Shown: one piece after another, positions 1 through 10,345 of the stretch | Layout: each line of letters opens with the position of its first letter | Position numbering within the stretch: the first letter of the stretch is position 1 | Assembly: GCA_024734495.1 (NCBI GenBank) | Contig: JALMQS010000128.1 | Span: forward strand, 26,703,830-26,767,829 | Source of the DNA: Forficula auricularia | Taxonomy: Eukaryota > Arthropoda > Insecta > Dermaptera > Forficulidae | DNA: 64,000 bases | Direction: 5' to 3' | Notes under the pieces: generated by a model | Database searches by the model: none | What the model saw: the letters and a program-made list of their open reading frames with translations, nothing else | What the model was told of the DNA's origin: nothing | Translations under genes and position numbers: made by a program

Positions 1-580
1 CCCCACTCTGCACACCAAAGCTTTCCCCCTCTCGAGCAAACGAACGAGTTTCCTTTCCTTCTTCACACCTGGTTGCCTACTCCACAGGCTAACTTTTAAT
101 GATTTTGTAATCGGGCATAAAATTTCTGTCTGATCTTATTTCAAAATGGAGTTTTTCAGAATATGAAACCTTTAGATTATGTATACATAATAACCCAAAA
201 AATCCATGTATAATATTTGGAAACATTTTCTAAAGGGATAGAAGAAAAAGGTGAAAACTTTTTCTATACTTGGCGTTCTTTTCGCAAATTTTTGTGACTT
301 TACTTTTTTACTTTTTTTGTCAGGGGACTGTTTGAGATTGACAGTGGAACTTAGCACATAGTTGCACTTTATTAATTCCAATTTGTCTCCTTATTGGTTT
401 CTAACTGTTTATAAGATCCTCAAATAATAATTCCATTTTTTTCGATTCATCTCATTTTTCAGTCGTAAGCTTACTTTCTTCTTTTCTTTTTAAATATAAA
501 TATTTTGGCACTAGAACAAACTTTGTGTGATATACCGCCGTCCTTGAGCTATCTTCGGTATATAAATAAGGACATTTACT
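1..580. other. AT-rich DNA without recognised feature
   Basis: No gene, RNA or repeat could be recognised. The only open frame over 60 codons (172-381, minus) has the Lys/Phe/Ile-rich composition expected of chance frames in AT-rich DNA. Confidence 0.5.
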
Positions 581-795
581 TAGGCAAAGTGGTATAGGTT
601 TTAGGTGAAACATGATATTATTTAATAAAGTAAAGGGTGTGTAGTTTCACAGTGAATGAATGAAATAAAACTCAAAGAGGTTTATACAAACTCAATATAT
701 TTCGGATTATTAGTCCATCATCAGAAGTTTACAAATTAAAAACTAATAATATTTGAACATGCGATCGCAAAATATAAATATTATTAGTTTTTACT
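581..795 (-). mobile_element. Penelope-type fold-back element with hammerhead (group I tail)
   Basis: Read on the minus strand, a hammerhead core is followed by a 3' tail ending TGTTTCACC...ACC...CCACTTTGCC. This tail is shared in modified form by elements at 7.3, 10.8, 25.8, 32.6, 33.3, 44.5 and 53.0 kb. The upstream side carries an inverted repeat (737-754 against 776-792). A possible 7-bp direct repeat TTTACTT flanks the element, but this is short. No coding sequence is present, so it is a non-autonomous derivative. The right boundary abuts another repeat family beginning near 797. Confidence 0.6.
683..735 (-). ncRNA. Hammerhead ribozyme candidate HHR-1 (best paired)
   Basis: On the minus strand CUGATGA (724-718) is followed by one extra U, a helix II of GGA/UCC, then GAAA (703-700), a self-complementary UAUA and UU at the cleavage position (695-694). 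Helix I is the strongest in the window: bases 725-733 pair with 693-685 in nine contiguous pairs, three of them G-U. The short self-complementary helix III suggests cleavage as a dimer, as described for small Penelope-associated hammerheads. The extra nucleotide after A9 departs from the consensus. Activity is not shown by sequence alone. Confidence 0.7.
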
Positions 796-796
796 T

Positions 797-1395
797 GACC
801 ATTCAGGGTATGGTCAAGTATTGTAATCGTGCATGAAAAAAGTGTTTTTTTTTTCATTCTTTTTTTCGAAATATCTCAAAAACGGCTTAAACTATTTCGA
901 TTCAAAAAATTGAGCGAAACCATGGCATTCCGCTCTACAAAAAAGCCCTTACAAGTGAACATAGAAAAAATTATATTTTTTGAGATAATAATTTTTTGTC
1001 AAAATGTCTGTTAGTCTGTCTGTTAGTCTGTGCGTTACCAAATTTTTTGGACGAGCTAGCTCAAAAACTAGGGTGAATATCGAAACCAAATTTCACAGGT
1101 AGTTTTGATCCATTGAGATTAAGAGCTGATTAGATTTTAGTGCATATCGACCCAAAATTAAGGGGTGTGGAGGGTTAAAAATTAAAAATCTAGGCCATTT
1201 GACCAAACTCAACCAAATTTTGTATACATAATCAGTGGGACCCCAGAAGTCTAAAAATGGAAAAACTAACCGTCCAAAATGGGGGGGGGGAGGCTGGGTC
1301 AAAAAATTAATATCTAGGTCATTTGACCAAACTCAACCAAATTTTGTATACATAATCAGTGGGACCCCAGGAGACTAAAAATGGAAAAACTAACC
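797..1395 (+). repeat. Dispersed repeat 'ACTTTACCATACA' family, with internal tandem units
   Basis: The left part (GGTATGGTCAAGTATTGTAA) recurs near 8175, 23010, 40780 and, inverted, near 34580 and 47160. From about 1186 a unit of roughly 130 bp containing CAACCAAATTTTGTATACAT occurs twice, and further copies of this unit occur at 23.42-23.83 kb and 41.18-41.26 kb. Runs of G interrupt the units. The family is probably a non-autonomous DNA transposon. No coding capacity is visible. Confidence 0.6.
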
Positions 1396-1629
1396 GCCTA
1401 ACGTAACGTAGTTCTTTATTCTTTTTAAAGCAGACAAAGAACGCTCCCCTGAGGCATTCGATATTGGCAATGTCATCCAAATTTTTAAAATAATTTCAAC
1501 TTTAGGGGATGTTGCTTTTAAATGCAAAGCCTCTTGATATATTTGAGAAATATTCAATTTTTTATTCAATTTTGGGGCCCCCCATTTTCGACGGGGCCCT
1601 AGGCGCCCGCCTTGCTTATGATCAGCCAC
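1390..1629 (-). pseudogene. hAT transposase C-terminal dimerisation region, fragment
   Basis: A 79-codon open frame contains the block MTLPISNASGERSLSALKR followed by IKNYV, which matches the carboxyl-terminal dimerisation region of hAT transposases of the ZMYM1/ZBED-like kind (typical form LPVS..ERSFSALKRIK). hAT transposases are several hundred residues long and their catalytic residues and zinc finger lie upstream. None of that is present, so only a 3' stub survives. The frame starts at a chance methionine and the stub abuts a repeat on its left. Confidence 0.75.
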
Positions 1630-1639
1630 TGGGAGAATA

Positions 1640-2035
1640 CTAGCTCTCTTTCAGAATTTTTACTTATTTTTAGCTATTACAATTTTGGAGTTACAGCTAG
1701 ATAAAATACCGCTATATCTTATCGTTAGTTAGTAAGTTATAGACTCCAAAATTAATAAACTAAAAATCTTTAAAAAATTTGAGGGGGTAGCTACTATTAT
1801 AAGGATAAAGTTTACAGAGTTTCAAATTTTTAGAACCATTACTTTGGCCGAAATAAAAAAAATGATCGTTCAATGCCAACAACCCCATGTTATTTAGATG
1901 GGAAATTTTCATCGCAAAGGTTAAAATTGAGATACAGAATTGAAACTTTTTTATTTTTTTTTATTCATTTCGAACCATGTAAGCCTCTAGTGGCATAAAA
2001 ATTCGAAAAACCCAAAATAAGGGTCACCCTAATAT
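1640..2035 (+). mobile_element. Right part of a TA-flanked palindromic element (family X)
   Basis: The segment ends with CCCAAAATAAGGGTCACCCTA, the same end as elements at 6272-6828 and 14042-14686. It contains the family's inner block with ACCCCATGTTATTTAGATGG. The left terminus is missing. Family X is a palindromic, non-coding element with GGGTG...CACCC ends flanked by TA, consistent with a Tc1/mariner-type MITE. Confidence 0.6.
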
Positions 2036-2057
2036 CCTTGGATTTTTGTTTTAAAAA

Positions 2058-2251
2058 GGGCCGGTTGTATGTCGCAAAGTAATTGTTTTTTACCACTAAT
2101 CAAGGGTTGGTGGTAAATGGAGAGTCTGGGATGGCCAATCAAATGACAGGCACTGAAAGTTCCTGTCATGTGATTGGCCATCCCAGCCTCCATTTACCAC
2201 CAACCCTTGGTTAGTGGTAAAAGCATGTACTTTGCGACATATAACCGGCCC
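2058..2251. mobile_element. Harbinger-like palindromic MITE, copy 1
   Basis: A 194-bp near-perfect palindrome with ends GGGCCGGTTGTATGTCGCAA and its complement. Copy 2 at 9626-9819 has the same length and the same ends. The centre holds a block with GATGGCCAATCA read in both directions. The flanks are AAA on the left and TTA on the right, so the target duplication is worn here, but copy 2 shows a clear TAA. TIRs starting GGGCC and a 3-bp TWA duplication are typical of PIF/Harbinger elements. Confidence 0.8.
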
Positions 2252-2576
2252 TTAATGGAACAGCCAGAGTGATTTTTTGGTTTGAACTCAACATTTTTTT
2301 TAAATATATAATGTATTACAATATTTGAATAGAATCGCGACCAATTTTAATTGCTAATTTGACGAATTTAAAAATATTAATAAAATATTTCTCTTTTTAC
2401 AATTTTTTAATGATCATAAGCTTTTTATTTTTTTTTTTTAATTATTAGACTCAATAGCATTTAATAAATTAAGCATATTAGCAGGTATTTGGACAGTGGA
2501 GTGGAAAATCAAACAATTCTCATCGATTTGCGCAACATTTCTCCAATTTTATTTAGGCTTCACTAGGCGTCTGTGG

Positions 2577-2622
2577 GTCAGTGTCTAGAGTGTCTAGAGT
2601 GTCTGGAGTGTCTAGAGTGTCG
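2577..2622. repeat. 10-bp minisatellite
   Basis: Four to five head-to-tail copies of about GTGTCTAGAG, with one A-to-G change. No function is apparent. Confidence 0.85.
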
Positions 2623-2642
2623 GGTCGCTGACTCGAAGTACG

Positions 2643-2893
2643 CTGGATCTAGACTGAGTCTCGGCAGATCAAATATTTGCAGTCGCCTCCTCTTGGAAAC
2701 CAATGGCAACCTACCAAGAGTATAATTGCCTAGTAACCTCTCCAAACTAGCCGTTCGGAACCGGCGTTAAAAAGTAGGTCCCGTATATCTGTGTAAAAAC
2801 AGCTAAACACACTCAGCACAGGTATATATGTGGAGAGGAGCCAAAACGTCAGAGAGACCTGATATGGCACTTAAAAGAAGAAGGCGTCTAAAC
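2643..2893 (+). mobile_element. SINE-like element with GAA-rich tail, copy 1
   Basis: The same sequence occurs inverted at 6833-7030 and 36890-37145. It contains CAATGGCAACCTACCAAGAG, TAGCCGTTCGGAAC and GTAGGTCCCGTATATCTGTG, and ends in GGCACTTAAA followed by GAAGAAG. In the 36.9-kb copy the 5' part includes CTGGTTCGAGACTGAGTC, which resembles a pol III B box. This suggests a tRNA-derived SINE mobilised by a LINE with a GAA tail. The head is incomplete here. Confidence 0.65.
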
Positions 2894-2929
2894 AAGGAAA
2901 AAGGGAGTTTTAGAGAAATAATATATACA

Positions 2930-3460
2930 TAAAATTGGGAATTCCACGCCAAATCGATCACTTTTTACACCGACCCCTTTTGAGTTTTCTGAAACTTTTT
3001 TATCTTTTTCTACCCCACTAAAAACGTTTCTCAGAATTTTTTCAAATTTTTTTACCCAACCCAAAAAACGTTATGAATTTTATAAAAAATGCTCTTTTTT
3101 TCAAATAGGCGTAACTTTTTCAAAAATTGATTTACTGGGACATTTTTTCATCGAATTTCTGTTTATAAAAGTACTTTTTAGAAAATAATACAAAAAATAA
3201 ATCTAAAGTCATATTCTATGAAAATTTTATTTTTTCGGAAAAAATCTTAAATTTTTCAAAGCTCGGTATTTTTGATTTTTTTTCCTTTAAACTTTTATTC
3301 ATTCTGGATTTAATTCCGAGCTGCGCATAATGGGTCGACTCGATGAGAATTGTTTGATTTTCTATCTTCCTGTCCAAATAAACGTACTAATATATGGTAC
3401 TTATTATATTTTATTCATTTTAATCTTGTTATTTGTGAGAAATTTTAGAAAGTTTATAAT
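2930..3460. other. AT-rich stretch, nothing recognised
   Basis: T-rich tracts and an ATG-initiated frame (from 3330) that runs into the hAT end at 3475. Nothing conserved could be identified. Confidence 0.4.
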
Positions 3461-3474
3461 ATTATATTTTACAT

Positions 3475-4649
3475 CAGGGCTGTCCAATCCATGGCCCGCG
3501 GGCTGCATGCGGCCTAGCACTGCAATGAGTGTGGCCCAACACAAAATCATAAACTGCCTTAAAACATTGAGATTCATATGTAGAGATATATTTATTCCCT
3601 TTTTCGAAATATAAATGTACATTTCAACAATAGGTGATTTTTCATGAATAAAATTCACTAAAATCAAAATTATAAGTTCAACTATAAAAGATAAAAAAAA
3701 ATAAGGAAGTTTGGAATATTTAAAAATTCTTCTTATTCTTCTCATATTTTCATTTTCTAAATTATTTATTATTTCAGTAATTTATATGCTACGATACCAA
3801 CCAAGTCAATAGTTACCATTCTAGTACAAGGAGACAAGTAATTGGGGTTTTCTAGAACAATCACAATTAATTGATCATTCTCTCGTGGTCTAAAACTTGC
3901 CAGGACTTGTCTTTTAGATCTTAGCTCGTTCTTACATGTCAGGGATTATTATATCAGTGACCCTTTTAAAAAATAAATTATCATTTCTCATATCCTTCTT
4001 TAATCCCATTCCATTTAAACCAGGGCTGTCCAACCCGTGGCCCAATATAAAGTAATAAATTCCTTAAAACATTGAGATATATATGTAGATACTGGGAAAC
4101 ATAGAACAACTCTAAAATAAGAAATCTGAAAATCTAGTGTGAAGTTTCAAAAATAAAAGTGCTAATTTTAAATTTTGAACCTGGAACTAGATTTCAAGAT
4201 TTCCGAAAAAATAATAATGATTATGGTCTATTTTCGACTAGATTTTCATTAGAAATAAATTTTCTACTTGCAAACTTTCTGATTGAATGTTCTAGATTCT
4301 AGAACAACAATTATAGATACCAATCTGAAAGAAAAATTGAATATTGTCTCTTTATTAGAATTTTATATAAATTATCTAGACAGGAAAAAATATAACCAAA
4401 TACTAATACAAAATATCACTTTTTGTAAGTATGTAGATATGTATTTACTAAACGAGAAGCTATTTTCAAGTAGAGATATAAAATTTACGAAAAGTAAAAT
4501 AAGAAACAAAATAAAGTTCTTATTTCTACATTATTAACTATCTTTTTTGAATAATAAATATGAATAGAATTATAATATTTTATCCGCGGCCCGAGACAAT
4601 TTTTTTCTCCATATGTGGACCGTGTAAGCCAAGATGTCGGACATCCCTG
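3475..4649. mobile_element. hAT element with 8-bp target duplication
   Basis: The left end is CAGGGCTGTCCAA and the right end GTCGGACATCCCTG, imperfect inverted repeats of hAT type. The flanks are the perfect 8-bp repeat TTTTACAT (3467-3474 and 4650-4657), the duplication length expected of hAT. GC-rich subterminal sequence (GGCCCGCGGGC) resembles Charlie-type ends. Inside, a second left end starts at 4022, so there is either a nested truncated copy or an internal duplication. An open frame at 4283-4537 shows no recognisable domain. The element is non-autonomous. Confidence 0.85.
4022..4110 (+). repeat. Second hAT left end nested inside the element
   Basis: CAGGGCTGTCCAACCCGTGG repeats the element's own terminus, then follows the same downstream sequence (CCTTAAAACATTGAGAT) with a deletion of the GC-rich block. 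Confidence 0.7.
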
Positions 4650-4704
4650 TTTTACATCATAAATATTAAATCTAGAAATTAATCAACCCTTTACTATCTT
4701 GAAA

Positions 4705-4870
4705 GTATACATTCCTGTGTATCACCAAAGTTAAGCAGCATGTGGTGCGTTTAGTAACCATCTAAATACGAATACTTTTTGCTATTGGCTTATTTCACTC
4801 TATCCAATCTCAGACATGTCGCTTGCATCCCTCGGGGATTAAACCGGTGCAATTTAAAGAAAAACTCGTT
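4705..4870 (+). repeat. 5S rRNA-derived relic (SINE3-like)
   Basis: The segment ATCACCAAAGTTAAGCAGC then GTTTAGTAACCATCTAAATAC follows the order of the 5S rRNA internal promoter (CCGAAGTTAAGCA, then GTTAGTACTTGGATGGG). A second copy lies at 28050-28210. The two share a 3' part with AATCTCAG, then GTGCATCC-like sequence, outside 5S rRNA, which points to a 5S-headed SINE rather than a rRNA gene. It is too degraded to be functional. Confidence 0.55.
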
Positions 4871-5035
4871 TACCGGTTCAGATAACAGAAGATGTACAAA
4901 TGTTTCTTAATGAAATCAAAATAATTATTTATTTCATGTTATTATCAATTATGAATGGTTTTTTTAATATAATTAAGTTGATAATATACTTTCACATAGA
5001 TATTCTCTAAATCATATAATGAAAATAGGATATAA

Positions 5036-5245
5036 TGTGAAGTATTGCGATCGCCCGTCTGGATCCTGACACTTTGAGAGATTCTATCTCCAAGGTGAAA
5101 AAAGTTAATTTCATTTTGTGACTTCTAGGAGGAAGGATTCGATGCCCTTAATAGTTTGACACCGGATTTAGAAGATAAAACCGGATAATGTAGTTCTCAG
5201 AGGCCACCAAGTGACCAAAAATCCATTGGGGTGTGGCTCTCTGGG
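5036..5245 (+). repeat. Dispersed repeat (inverted copy at 25.17-25.38 kb)
   Basis: TTAATTTCATTTTGTGACTT, GATGCCCTTAATAGTTTG and ACCGGATTTAG recur in reverse complement at about 25170-25375. The nature of the element is unknown and no frame is conserved between the copies. Confidence 0.6.
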
Positions 5246-5249
5246 CAGC

Positions 5250-6105
5250 AAGAGGCCCATCGAAGGCGGGTTTCCCAGTTGATGAATAACTTTTTCTTCA
5301 ATATTAGATAACATTTTAATATTAATATCATATTTCTTAAAAATATTATTTAAAATTAATTGAAAATTAACTTAAATCGATATTATGTAATATTATCTGG
5401 CTCTATTTTGATCCCCTTAATATTAGCGAAAATTCTCGATTAATGGCTCTGGAGATACGATAACGATACAAAACATGCTACATTTTGAATGTATCTTCAA
5501 GCGTATAAAACGAGGATATTTTTTCCATATTTTTTACATCATGTGTATTGGACTTTTTTTAGTAATGACATTTTCAAAAGGAAATTCATGATTTTTGACC
5601 TGGGGTTCATAGGGTCCAATTTCAAGGAAATTGGCTATAGTTATAACCCCTTTCAAGATTTCTATCGAATTACCAAGAACCCTGTATATGTTTCCGTTTG
5701 ATAATGTGATAACTAATATGTAGTAATTCGAAACTTTCATGTTAGAATGGATTCCTTTGTTAAACAACATAATCTACAACTTTTGTCAATCTATGCTTAT
5801 TAATACTAATCTATCTTATATTTTAGCAAAAATAAAAATAAAGAAAATGGAATAGAAAAAATATTATTCGTATATAAAATAAATATTTTACTGCCTTTGT
5901 CACTCCCATGAAACTTTCCACCCACTATAAGTCTCATCTCACAAAATTAAACTCGAGTGAAAAAACATGTCCTTATAAAACTTGAATAGAGTATTCAAGT
6001 CGACGTCCATCTTGGATTTTATTCTGTTCCTAGCTTCCACTTAAAATCCATTGAAACTCTGTCATTTATCTATTAAATAGAATTTCCTTCATATGAAAAT
6101 CACAA
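5250..6105. other. No recognised feature
   Basis: AT-rich. The overlapping frames at 5489-5701 (plus) and 5534-5770 (minus) have no recognisable domain and look like chance frames. Confidence 0.4.
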
Positions 6106-6109
6106 GTGG

Positions 6110-6262
6110 GTGTCATCTATTAGATCTGAGATTGAATAGATTAGTTTTAAATGTATGTGAAAAGGATTGTTTTTTATCCCTCAAGAATCAAACCCTAGTG
6201 CCAATAATAGCACTCCGAGCCATTTGGCTACCATGTGAAGTGCGAACCCATTTGACATAATA
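6110..6262 (-). mobile_element. Degraded tRNA-derived SINE
   Basis: On the minus strand it aligns to the SINE family at 28.9, 29.3, 30.9 and 39.6 kb. Recognisable blocks are the B-box region (GGGTTTGATTCTTGAGGG here) and a TATTGGCACTAGGG-like stretch. Base changes in the promoter boxes suggest it is inactive. Confidence 0.5.
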
Positions 6263-6271
6263 TGTAAACTA

Positions 6272-6828
6272 GGGTGCTCCTTATTTTGGATATTTTAGAA
6301 TATTTACGCGTACAGGGACTCATATGGTTCTAAATAAATAGAAAAAAATACTCCCGAAGTTTCAAGTCTCTATCTCAATTTTAACCTGTGCCCCACAGCG
6401 ATGCAAGTTTCCCATCTAAATATAGGGTGGGCCATCTAACTTTTGGAATTTGAATCAGCTATAAAAAAAAAACTAATGAATATTTTTTTAAAATTATGAG
6501 TTTATTAGAAAGATTGGACATTTTCATTTAAGAATGAAACACAACATCATTCAAATGACTGCCATTATTGGCTTGACAGTACCCGACCCGATCAACCCAA
6601 TGTTTCAGTACATTTTCGATTGTTTGGGCCCCAATCGAATGAATAGCATCTTCGATTTCGTGTTTTAAAGCATTAATCGTCTTTGGGTGGTTAGCGTAAC
6701 ACTTATCCTTAAGAGTAGAAATAAATTGAGATAGGGACTTGAAATTTGGGGGATTTTTATTTATTTATTTCGAACCATATGACACTGACAGCGTAAAAAT
6801 TCGAAAATACCCAAAATAAGGACCACCC
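6272..6828. mobile_element. Family X palindromic element flanked by TA, with nested insertion
   Basis: Ends GGGTGCTCCTTATTTTGG and CCAAAATAAGGACCACCC are flanked by TA (6270-6271 and 6829-6830). Subterminal blocks TATGGTTCTAAATAAATA and its counterpart are inverted. The middle has been replaced by a mariner-like transposase end starting at TAGGGTGGGCCATC (about 6423). A Tc1/mariner-type MITE is the most likely class. Confidence 0.7.
6528..6710 (-). pseudogene. Tc1/mariner (IS630) superfamily transposase, last ~60 residues
   Basis: On the minus strand an uninterrupted frame without its own start reads ...IENVLKHWVDRVGYCQANN then GSHLNDVVFHS and a stop. The run of a tryptophan-containing helix followed by C..NNGSHLNDV.F is the usual carboxyl end of arthropod IS630-type transposases after the catalytic domain. 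The catalytic aspartates are missing: the sequence joins family X DNA just upstream of KCYANHPK. A 3' end with CATCTAACTTTTGGAATT lies 100 bp beyond. It is a 5'-deleted remnant nested in family X. Confidence 0.75.
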
Positions 6829-6832
6829 TAAT

Positions 6833-7030
6833 CTTCTTCTTCTTCTTTAAGTGCCATATCAGGTCTCCCTGACGTTTCGGATCCTCTCCACATATACCTG
6901 GGCTGAGTGTGTTTAGCTATTTTTACACAGATATACGGGACCTACTTTTTAACGCCGGTTCCGAACGGCTAGTTTGTAGAGGTTGACTAGGCAATTATAC
7001 TCTTGGTAGTTTTCCATTGCTTTCCAAGAC
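6833..7030 (-). mobile_element. SINE-like element with GAA tail, copy 2
   Basis: Inverted relative to the copy at 2643-2893. The TTCTTCTTCTTC tract at the left is the tail and the body contains TAGCCGTTCGGAAC. It is truncated at its 5' end near the block equivalent to CTTGGAAAGCAATGG. Confidence 0.65.
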
Positions 7031-7302
7031 CCTAATCTAACCGCGCTAAATATTTCACTCAAAGATTTAAATCTTCATTTCTAAAATTTCACCGTCTTGT
7101 GATTCTAAATTTAAACACATATCTATGCCAAATAGTTTAAATAAAGGTGGTTGAGTCTTTCCAATTTGAATTTCTTCAAAAATGAATATCGGGTGATTTT
7201 TTTTTTGCTTATTTCAATCTATTATATCGGCAGCATAAAATCTCTTATATTGAATTTCCTTTGCTTTAATAAATTGTCTTTTAATCTATAAGCAAAGTTA
7301 AA

Positions 7303-7749
7303 TAACTTTTAAGGAGTTAGGTGTTGGTTCTAGGTGAAACATTTTAATATAATAATAAAACTTGAGCAAGATGCGAGGTAGGTTTCACAAAAAAGAAATA
7401 AAACAAAATTGAGTTTTGAATTCGATATATTTCGGGGGTGAGCCCATCATCAGGAGTCAAAGTAAACTGATTATACAATGGAAAAATAATTTTAAAAATA
7501 ACAATTTTTTTAATATTTTTTGAAATGTATGTGGTGAGAGGAAAGTAGGGGTAAGAAAGGAAGTTGTTCTAAGAATTAATATTTTCGACAAATGAAAAAA
7601 TTGAGTTTTGAACCAGCTAAAGGGAAACTATACCTGCTATTTTAATAATAAAGAAATCACCCCCGAAATATATCGAATTCAAAACTCAATTTTGTTTAAT
7701 TTCTTTTTTGTGAAACCTACCTCTCATCTTGCTCAAGTTTTATTATTAT
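7303..7749. mobile_element. Penelope-type fold-back element, 12-bp TSD
   Basis: Two inverted arms share CTTGAGCAAGATG, the GTGAAACCTACCTC block and ATCGAATTCAAAACTCAATT. The left arm is oriented minus and carries an intact hammerhead core. The right arm is oriented plus and keeps only the part from CCCCCGAAATATATCG onward. The outer end has the group I tail (ATGTTTCACCTAGAACCAAC). The flanks are a perfect 12-bp direct repeat AGCAAAGTTAAA (7291-7302 and 7750-7761). The arms have different lengths, which fits reverse-transcription products rather than a cut-and-paste transposon. Confidence 0.8.
7415..7470 (-). ncRNA. Hammerhead ribozyme candidate HHR-2a
   Basis: Minus-strand core: CUGAUGA (7453-7447), extra U, helix II GGG/CCC, GAAA (7433-7430), self-complementary UAUA, then UC (7425-7424) as cleavage site. 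Helix I starts with C-G and U-A pairs and continues with interrupted A-U pairs. The partner arm near 7665 has lost the CUGAUGA half. Confidence 0.65.
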
Positions 7750-7859
7750 AGCAAAGTTAAACATATACTGACTGAAATTAACTCTTAGGATACTTTTTAA
7801 AAGCTTTGAGCTTATTTCTGTCATACTCCTTGTATTAATTTATAATTTACTATACAAAA

Positions 7860-8150
7860 TGTTTAACTTACCTCTTATGGTGACGGGCTGGCCGAGCCCA
7901 ACCCACGCTCACTTCAAAAATTTGACCGGGCATATTGCATTCCTACAGCCCTTTTCACTGCAAAGCACACACAAAAACATATTTGAAATCCAACTAAATG
8001 TACTAGCATCAAAAAAACAACATTTGTTAAATAGAATTAGTCTAATCAATCAATGACAAAAAAAAATTCACTGTAGTCCATTTGTATATTGCTATTAAAT
8101 ATGAAGGGTACATGGGATAAAGGCGCATTTTCAACTAAAACAATTTAGTA
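7860..8150. other. No recognised feature
   Basis: An open frame at 7859-8056 contains no domain I recognise. Its middle part is proline/histidine-rich, but nothing supports expression. Confidence 0.35.
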
Positions 8151-8166
8151 AATAAACAATTTTTTT

Positions 8167-9040
8167 ACTTTACCATACAGGGTATGGTCAAGTATTGTAG
8201 TCGTGCATGAAAAAAGTGTTGTTTTTTTTTCGAAATATCTCAAAAACGGCTAAAATTATTTTGAATAAAAAATTTGGACGAAACCAGGAAATTTCCATCT
8301 ACAAAAAAGCCCTAATAAGTGAACATCGAAAAAATTGTATTTCTCGAGATATTAATTATTTTGTCAAAATGTCTGTTAGCACGTTAGTATGTTACCAAAT
8401 TTTTGTGGAGGCACTAGCTCAAAAACTAGTGTGAATATCAAAATACAATTTCCCCTGGTGTTTTGGTGCATTGAGATTAAAGATTGATTAGATTTTGGTT
8501 GAAATCGAATCCAAAATTTAGGGGTGGGGGATAAAAATTAAAATTATAAGATTTTCAAATTCAAAAAACGAGAAAATTGAAATATACTATAAAATGAACC
8601 TATAATAAAAAAGATAGTTATTATTTTCTTCGGGGGCCAAAATTGTAACTGTAACTGGCATAACTCCCGTATATCAAATAAAATAAAATAAAAAATTCGG
8701 GGGGGGGGGGTTCAAAAAACTATCAATATAAGTTGTAGACTCTAATCGATTTGTACGAAATTTTGCATATGAACCCTATATAACCTTATGAAAATGGATC
8801 ACTGGGTAAAATTGATAGTGACTAAAAAAAGGGTAGAGGGGGCTAAAAATATTTTACAACAAAAATCGAAGAAAGCTATTATCGAATAGAATAGGCTCAT
8901 AAATAATTAAAAGAAGATATTATATAATTGACCCAAAATTAATAGGGGGGGGGGTCATTCGTAAATAATTTAAAATTATTTTAATTCAATATTAAATATA
9001 AGAGAGAACCCAGGTGTATGGTAAAGTCATGTGGATGGCC
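8167..9040 (+). mobile_element. 'ACTTTACCATACA' family element, copy 2
   Basis: Starts with ACTTTACCATACAGGG and ends near GTGTATGGTAAAGTCA, so a terminal inverted motif of about 13 bp is visible. The interior matches the 0.8-kb and 23.0-kb copies (GAGCTAGCTCAAAAACTAGT-like block) and contains G runs at 8700 and 8945. The sequence after the right motif (GTGGATGGCCACA) is shared with the 23.9-kb copy, so the true end may be further right. It is non-coding. Confidence 0.65.
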
Positions 9041-9044
9041 ACAA

Positions 9045-9580
9045 TAGCTTATTTACTGTTGAAATTGCTCCAAAACATTTAATTGTTCAAATAAGTATTA
9101 ACTAAAACCTGAGCAAAGCTCGCTCTTCCAGGTACTTCTATTTAATATGGAATTTTAGATTTCTCTTTTATGTACCTACTGTCTTTTTTTTATGATGAAT
9201 ACAATCCAAAACAGAGCAATTAGATCAAAAGGGAATTTTGTCCTCTCAGATTTCCGTGGTTCCATGACCTATTATAGAAGCGTCTTTGGTCTTTCCCATT
9301 ATAATATGACGAACTTTGATTAAATAAAATCAATAATTTACTCATAATTTACCCTAGGTAAGTATTTGCAGAGTCTCAACGCCCTTTTGATGCCAAATAT
9401 ATGTGCAAAGCTTAGATTTCTATTCCAGTTCCCTTGTTATTTCTATGCCTACTTAACTTCATACACTATATGTATTAAAGTTTCAAATGCGGTTCGAATT
9501 TGTACAGAAGGGGTTTGCTTGCCTGTCCTATAGTAGTAGTAGTTGGATTTATTCAACATTTTTTAATTAACTTTAAATAA
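9045..9580. other. No recognised feature
   Basis: AT-rich sequence with a short TAG microsatellite at about 9525. No gene was seen. Confidence 0.4.
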
Positions 9581-9589
9581 CGTGCCTGG

Positions 9590-10345
9590 AGCACCGAGCG
9601 ATACTCGGTAACTTTTTGCCTCTAAGGGCCGGTTGTATGTCGCAAAGTAAATGCTTTTTACCAATAACACAGGGTAGATTGTAAATGGAGGGACTGGGAT
9701 GGCCAATCAGATGCCAGGCACTGAAAGTTCCTGTCATCTGATTGGCCATCCCAGTCCCTCCATTTATCTATCCTTGGTTATTGGTAAAAAGCATTTACTT
9801 TGCGACATACAACCGGCCCTAAATAGCCTAAGTTTCAAATTTCAAGGCTCTGCGACTTACCGAAGATGATATATATGAATGATTAAAATATTTATTTTAC
9901 GACACTCCTAATTTACACCCCCTTACTTTATTTCAATCGGATTAAAATCTATACACGACTAATCACTCATGACACTTGATAATTGCCTACACCAATTTAA
10001 AAAAAAATCGTTAGTGCCGTTTTTGAGAAAAAAAACGAAAAATCTTTCATGTAAATGTCCACTTACGGTGTTCCGATTTCAATCAACTTCCAGTACTTCA
10101 ATTTTAACCAAAATCTTGTGGTACTTCGTGTAGCCTCTAAATAGCTTAAGTTTCAAATTTCAAGCCCCTGCGACTTACCGAAGACGAGATATGAACGATT
10201 AAAATATTTATTTTACGACATGACTAATTTACACCCCCTTCTTTTATTTCAATCGGATTAAAAATTTGACACAACTAATAACTCATGAGACTTGATAAGT
10301 ATGTTACACCAATTTTTAGAGAAATCGTTAGAACCGTTTTCGAGA
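9590..10345. repeat. Two-unit tandem repeat, period about 310 bp
   Basis: The block AAGTTTCAAATTTCAAG...CTGCGACTTACCGAAGA...TTTATTTCAATCGGATTAAAA occurs from about 9828 and again from about 10146. The start of unit 1 is interrupted by the Harbinger-like MITE at 9626-9819. A further relic of the same sequence lies near 24.72-24.80 kb. Confidence 0.8.
9626..9819. mobile_element. Harbinger-like palindromic MITE, copy 2 (TAA duplication)
   Basis: A 194-bp palindrome with the same ends as copy 1, flanked by TAA on both sides (9623-9625 and 9820-9822). The flanking sequence reads GCCTC-TAA before it and TAA-ATAGC after it. The neighbouring tandem unit reads GCCTCTAAATAGC without the insert, which gives an empty-site comparison and fixes the 3-bp duplication. 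No transposase is encoded. Confidence 0.88.

Noticed and set aside
3404..3745. 113-codon minus-strand frame
   Set aside because: It crosses the left end of the hAT element and its target duplication, so it cannot be an old gene.
8695..8712. Poly-G runs (also 1280, 8945, 15391, 41030, 41150) as possible G-quadruplexes
   Set aside because: Single uninterrupted G runs inside decayed repeats. No four-tract pattern, most likely slippage.
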